NCBI RefSeq assembly: GCF_013141825.1
Contig: NZ_RZNH01000030.1
Span: 1-64,000 of the forward strand
Length of the DNA: 64,000 nt
DNA from: Marinifilum caeruleilacunae
Lineage (GTDB): Bacteria > Bacteroidota > Bacteroidia > Bacteroidales > Marinifilaceae
Direction: 5' to 3'
Shown here in pieces: positions 60,889 through 64,000 of this stretch; within the stretch, counting starts at the first letter, position 1, and the number at the start of each line of letters is the position of its first letter. The position numbers and the translations under genes are program-made. Below the pieces are notes generated by a model. That model ran no database searches. It had not been told where the DNA came from and was given only the letters and a program-made list of their open reading frames with translations.

Positions 60889-61721
60889 TAGTTTAAAAGT
60901 TGCTTAAGTTCTTTCATGTAGGTTTCGAATTGATCGAACATGATAAAGTGGGCTGAATTCTCGATGTAAACAATCTCTTTGGTTTTTAATGCAGCAAACT
61001 GGTTATTATAAACACCTTCAACCATACTTTTACTTGGGTTTGCAGCAGCTAATATAACAACTTGCGACTCAATATTCTTCAAATTCTCGCGCAAATCCAG
61101 TTTCAGTAAATCGGTATAACCGTATACATAAGTTCTACGATCGGCCTTCATCATCCAATCAACAATTTGTTGATGTTTCGATACAGACTTACTCATAAAG
61201 GCAGCAAAATTCCTCGCCATTCCACTAAATTCACCATCAGTCATTTTCAGCAGGTTTCTATTATAAGGTGTATCGTATATGATTTTATCACTCGAATAAT
61301 CTGGTATCATCATAGCTCCCATACAGGGCAATGCATCAACTACCATTATTTTTTCGATATCAAATTGTTTTTCCGAAGCCAACCATAATGCCAGGGTTCC
61401 ACCCATACTGTGCCCCACAATCGAAAGATTTGAAAACTCATTGTCAGCAATGTATTTATCGATATCGGTTTTTACAGTTTGCAACCATAAACTGTCTATT
61501 GCAGGCACATCTCCAAATCCGGCATAAGTTACCAAATGACATTCATGATTTTGGGAAATTTTCTCTACGGTTTCCGACCAAACTTCTCCCGGACAGGTAA
61601 ATCCTGGTAACAATAAAACTGGTTTGCCTTTTCCAACTACATCGACTTGAATGGAACCGGTATCAGCAAAAAGAGAGAAACTAATTATTACTAGGGCAAT
61701 TGATAAAATAAGTGATTTCAT
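60888..61721 (-). CDS. Secreted alpha/beta hydrolase
   Basis: A 277-residue exported protein with a signal peptide (to SLFADTG) and an alpha/beta-hydrolase fold: oxyanion segment LLPGFTCPGEVW, nucleophile elbow GHSMGG (Ser106 or so), and a C-terminal His in IENSAHFIMFDQ. It begins a three-gene unit with an ECF sigma factor and a membrane protein. Its substrate is unknown. Confidence 0.88.
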   Translation of the reverse strand: MKSLILSIALVIISFSLFADTGSIQVDVVGKGKPVLLLPGFTCPGEVWSETVEKISQNHECHLVTYAGFGDVPAIDSLWLQTVKTDIDKYIADNEFSNLSIVGHSMGGTLALWLASEKQFDIEKIMVVDALPCMGAMMIPDYSSDKIIYDTPYNRNLLKMTDGEFSGMARNFAAFMSKSVSKHQQIVDWMMKADRRTYVYGYTDLLKLDLRENLKNIESQVVILAAANPSKSMVEGVYNNQFAALKTKEIVYIENSAHFIMFDQFETYMKELKQLLN

Positions 61722-61842
61722 GATTCTGTATTTTTAATTTGTTTGTTTGCCCTTTTGATGCACATCTTTTTCAAATGTTACACTTGTCGAAAAATTTTTC
61801 TCATTTTTTTATTTCTATGCTGATTTAGATCAATTTACCGCA

Positions 61843-61874
61843 TAAAAAAAGCCACTCCCAAAGGAATGGCTTTA
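61843..61874 (-). terminator. Terminator of metK
   Basis: On the minus strand AAAGCCATTCC pairs with GGAGTGGCTTT (G-T pair tolerated) around a four-base loop and is followed by T's. Confidence 0.85.
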
Positions 61875-61894
61875 ATTCATATTTTGTGAAAATC

Positions 61895-63151
61895 TTATAA
61901 GTTGAATGCTTCTTTTACTTTCTCAACATAGTCAAGTTTTTCCCAGGTAAACAATTCAACCTCTGCTTCGATATTTCCGAAATAAGGAGATTCGAATTTC
62001 TTCGTGATTGTTCTTGGCGTTCTTCCCATGTGTCCATAAGCAGCAGACTCTTCATAAATTGGATTACGAAGTTTTAATCTTTGCTCGATAGCTGCCGGAC
62101 GTAAGTCGAAGAGCTCTTTCACCTTCTCAGCAATTTCGCCATCCGAAATGCTCACATTCGATTTGCCGTAAGTATCTACATAAATACCTACCGGTTCGGC
62201 AACTCCAATAGCATACGACAATTGTACCAAAATCTCATCAGCCACACCTGCTGCCACCATATTTTTTGCAATATGACGAGAAGCGTATGCTGCAGATCGG
62301 TCTACTTTCGATGGATCTTTTCCAGAGAAAGCACCTCCACCGTGAGCTCCCTTACCTCCGTAAGTATCAACAATAATCTTACGACCTGTTAAGCCGGTAT
62401 CGCCGTGTGGACCTCCAATAACAAATTTACCCGTTGGGTTTACGTGCAAAATGAATTCATTATCGAATAAAGCCTGCACTCTTTCCGGCAATTGTTTTAC
62501 CACGCGAGGAATCAAAATTTCACGAACATCTTTTTTGATCTTCGCTAACATCTCTTCATCGTTCGGACCAAAATCGTCATGCTGGGTAGAAACTACAATG
62601 GTATGTACTCTTTCAGGTACATCCTGATCGTTGTACTGAATGGTCACCTGCGATTTTGAATCAGGACGAAGGTAGGTCATCTCCTTTCCTTCGCGACGAA
62701 TGGCAGCCAACTCAATCAATAAACGGTGAGATAATTCAAGCGACAATGGCATATAATCATCGGTTTCTTTCGAAGCATAACCGAACATCATACCCTGGTC
62801 ACCAGCACCTTGAGTCATTGGATCTTCACGATCTACACCTCTGTTGATATCGTCTGATTGCTCGTGAATTGCATTCAAAACACCACAAGATGAGCCATCG
62901 AACATGTACTCGCTTTTGGTATAACCAATACGATTGATTACCTGGCGTGCAATTTCTTGTGTGTCAATGTAAGTTTTTGTTTTTACTTCACCGGCAATTA
63001 CTACTTGTCCTGTAGTTACTAAAGTTTCTACAGCAACTTTCGAGTTTGGATCGTAAGCCAGCAATTTATCCAAAATAGCATCTGAAATCTGATCAGAAAC
63101 TTTGTCTGGATGTCCTTCAGAAACGGATTCTGATGTAAATAAATATCCCAT
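61895..63151 (-). CDS. metK: S-adenosylmethionine synthetase
   Basis: A 418-residue enzyme that makes S-adenosylmethionine from methionine and ATP. Signature motifs are [32 protein letters not shown] and [16 protein letters not shown]. Length is slightly above the common 385-400, as is usual in Bacteroidota. It is transcribed alone, preceded by about 320 bases that contain a candidate SAM-II riboswitch, which would provide end-product control. Confidence 0.97.
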   Translation of the reverse strand: MGYLFTSESVSEGHPDKVSDQISDAILDKLLAYDPNSKVAVETLVTTGQVVIAGEVKTKTYIDTQEIARQVINRIGYTKSEYMFDGSSCGVLNAIHEQSDDINRGVDREDPMTQGAGDQGMMFGYASKETDDYMPLSLELSHRLLIELAAIRREGKEMTYLRPDSKSQVTIQYNDQDVPERVHTIVVSTQHDDFGPNDEEMLAKIKKDVREILIPRVVKQLPERVQALFDNEFILHVNPTGKFVIGGPHGDTGLTGRKIIVDTYGGKGAHGGGAFSGKDPSKVDRSAAYASRHIAKNMVAAGVADEILVQLSYAIGVAEPVGIYVDTYGKSNVSISDGEIAEKVKELFDLRPAAIEQRLKLRNPIYEESAAYGHMGRTPRTITKKFESPYFGNIEAEVELFTWEKLDYVEKVKEAFNL

Positions 63152-63280
63152 AATATTTTAAAAGTTTTGAGCACGATAAAGTCCACTTAGAAAACTAAGT
63201 CCCCCAGACTTAAAAGTACTTCATTAATAAAATTTACGGGAAAGCAATTGGTTGTTGTATTAACGCAGAAAAAGGATAAT

Positions 63281-63334
63281 AACACCATTTAGCATTTTTT
63301 TCTGTGGTTGCAAGCAGCCAAATCTTTCCACTTA
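63281..63334 (-). promoter_or_regulatory. Candidate SAM-II riboswitch upstream of metK
   Basis: On the minus strand the sequence reads AAGTGGAAAGATTTGGCTGC then TTGCAACCACAGAAAAAAAT and GCTAAATGG. The SAM-II hallmarks are present in order: P1 stem GTGG/CCAC, GATTT in the first loop, TTGCAA before the 3' P1 strand, an A-rich linker and GCTAAA, with TTGCA able to pair with TGC of TGCTAAA as in the pseudoknot. The second pseudoknot segment is less clear. It lies about 130 bases before the metK start, further than usual for SAM-II. Recognition is by eye. Confidence 0.55.
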
Positions 63335-63473
63335 ATTCTCGGCAAAGGAAAACATTATTTTGGAAAGAAACAATATTGCAACAAGAGTTTTTAGAGCTTT
63401 TTAACAAATACTAATGCTGTAAAACAGGCAGTTCCACGCCAATAAAGAGTTATGAGTCTGAATTACAAACGGT

Positions 63474-64000
63474 TTATTTCAAGGTTAATTCATGAAATAA
63501 ATCTTCGAGATTTTGAGTTTTACTCTTCATTTCAAGCAGTGTCCACTTATTTTTTACTGCCATTTCAAAAATATCTTTACGGATATCATCCTTACACGAA
63601 AGCTCATATCTGCCCTTACCAAAACTATTTATGGCCGATATGGCCTGGTTTGTATTCAATACGGCTGTATCGATTTCTGAGGCAAACTCTACTTCAATTA
63701 TTTGGGTTGATAAGTCTGAGTTCAGGTTCTCAATTTTCTTATCGGCAACCAATTTTCCCTTGTTAATAATTAGGGCTCTTTCACAACAAGCTTCAACCTC
63801 CTGCATGATATGAGTAGAGAGCATTACCGTTTTTTCTTTACCAATTTCCTGAATAAGGTTTCGAATTTCTACCAACTGATTAGGGTCTAAACCTGTAGTT
63901 GGTTCGTCAAGTATCACAACTTTTGGGTCGTGAATTAGAGCCTGGGCAATTCCCACTCTTTGTCGATAGCCTTTCGATAAGGCAGCAATCTTTTTATTTT
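63474..64000 (-). CDS. gldA: ABC transporter ATPase, GldA-like (start beyond window)
   Basis: The C-terminal 175 residues of an ABC ATPase. The signature region KIAALSKGYRQRVGIAQALI, Walker B VVILDEPTTGLDPNQ and switch His (MLSTHIMQEVE) are visible; the Walker A lies outside the window. LSKGYRQRVG and DEPTTGLDPNQLVEIRNLI are typical of GldA, the ATPase of the GldAFG transporter of Bacteroidota, which is needed for gliding in some flavobacteria but is also found in non-gliders. It converges on nothing; metK lies beyond it on the same strand. Confidence 0.7.
   Translation of the reverse strand, partial: NKKIAALSKGYRQRVGIAQALIHDPKVVILDEPTTGLDPNQLVEIRNLIQEIGKEKTVMLSTHIMQEVEACCERALIINKGKLVADKKIENLNSDLSTQIIEVEFASEIDTAVLNTNQAISAINSFGKGRYELSCKDDIRKDIFEMAVKNKWTLLEMKSKTQNLEDLFHELTLK

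Noticed and set aside
1..64000. CRISPR arrays, tRNA or rRNA genes
   Set aside because: No regularly spaced repeats of suitable length and no cloverleaf or rRNA-like stretches were noticed by eye in the gaps between genes.

Overview
The window looks like a chromosomal segment of a free-living, probably marine member of the Bacteroidota (Bacteroidales, Marinifilaceae-like). The evidence is a PorP-GldK-GldL-GldM-GldN type IX secretion cluster, a TonB-dependent receptor with an N-terminal carboxypeptidase-like domain, many short lipoproteins with AC/SC lipoboxes, TAnnTTTG-type -7 promoter boxes, weak Shine-Dalgarno use and low GC. The genus is inferred, not proven. No rRNA, tRNA or CRISPR array was seen.

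Layout. 1-490: the edge of an IS3-like element next to a terminator and an orphaned cobalamin riboswitch. 574-5649: a class A penicillin-binding protein and topA. 5973-11782: porP-gldKLMN. 11799-20024: a mannose-1-phosphate guanylyltransferase, an MlaEF-type lipid ABC pair, a DUF4296 lipoprotein, a shortened amidohydrolase that has lost its metal ligands, a glycosyltransferase and envelope proteins. 20282-24621: a TonB receptor with a small His-rich membrane protein (probable metal uptake) and a degenerate GlpD-like protein that lacks its FAD-binding glycine motif. 24698-32373: lipoproteins, a thiamine-binding-like protein, a flavodoxin/ferredoxin protein, a MORN-repeat protein, glutamine cyclotransferase and cysS. 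32374-35461: an 870-base gap with a hairpin repeat and a strong promoter giving a long structured leader for rnr. 35548-40781: a sigma-54 response regulator abutting a hybrid histidine kinase, then a coiled-coil lipoprotein preceded by a possible pseudoknot. 41182-50494: a nitrate assimilation operon. 50630-55658: lspA, a DksA-like gene and ileS. 56041-57854: an AT-rich islet of small unrecognised genes with phased repeats upstream. 58024-64000: an OsmC-like protein, a short-chain epimerase, an ECF sigma operon, metK with a candidate SAM-II riboswitch, and the start-less end of a GldA-like ABC ATPase.

The nitrate operon is the main metabolic unit. NarK imports nitrate; a NasA-type molybdoenzyme fused to an FAD/BFD reductase would make nitrite; a rubredoxin fused to a sulfite/nitrite-reductase-like protein may pass electrons; NirBD reduces nitrite to ammonium. 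The nasA reading frame is broken by an in-frame TGA where relatives have glycine, so this strain may be unable to use nitrate unless the stop is read through.

The best candidates for undescribed biology are the 56-58 kb islet, where three consecutive frames join by two +1 shifts placed exactly at stop codons below three ATCGAC repeats spaced 21 bases apart, the 39.5 kb pseudoknot, the rnr leader, and the two catalytically dead enzyme homologues.
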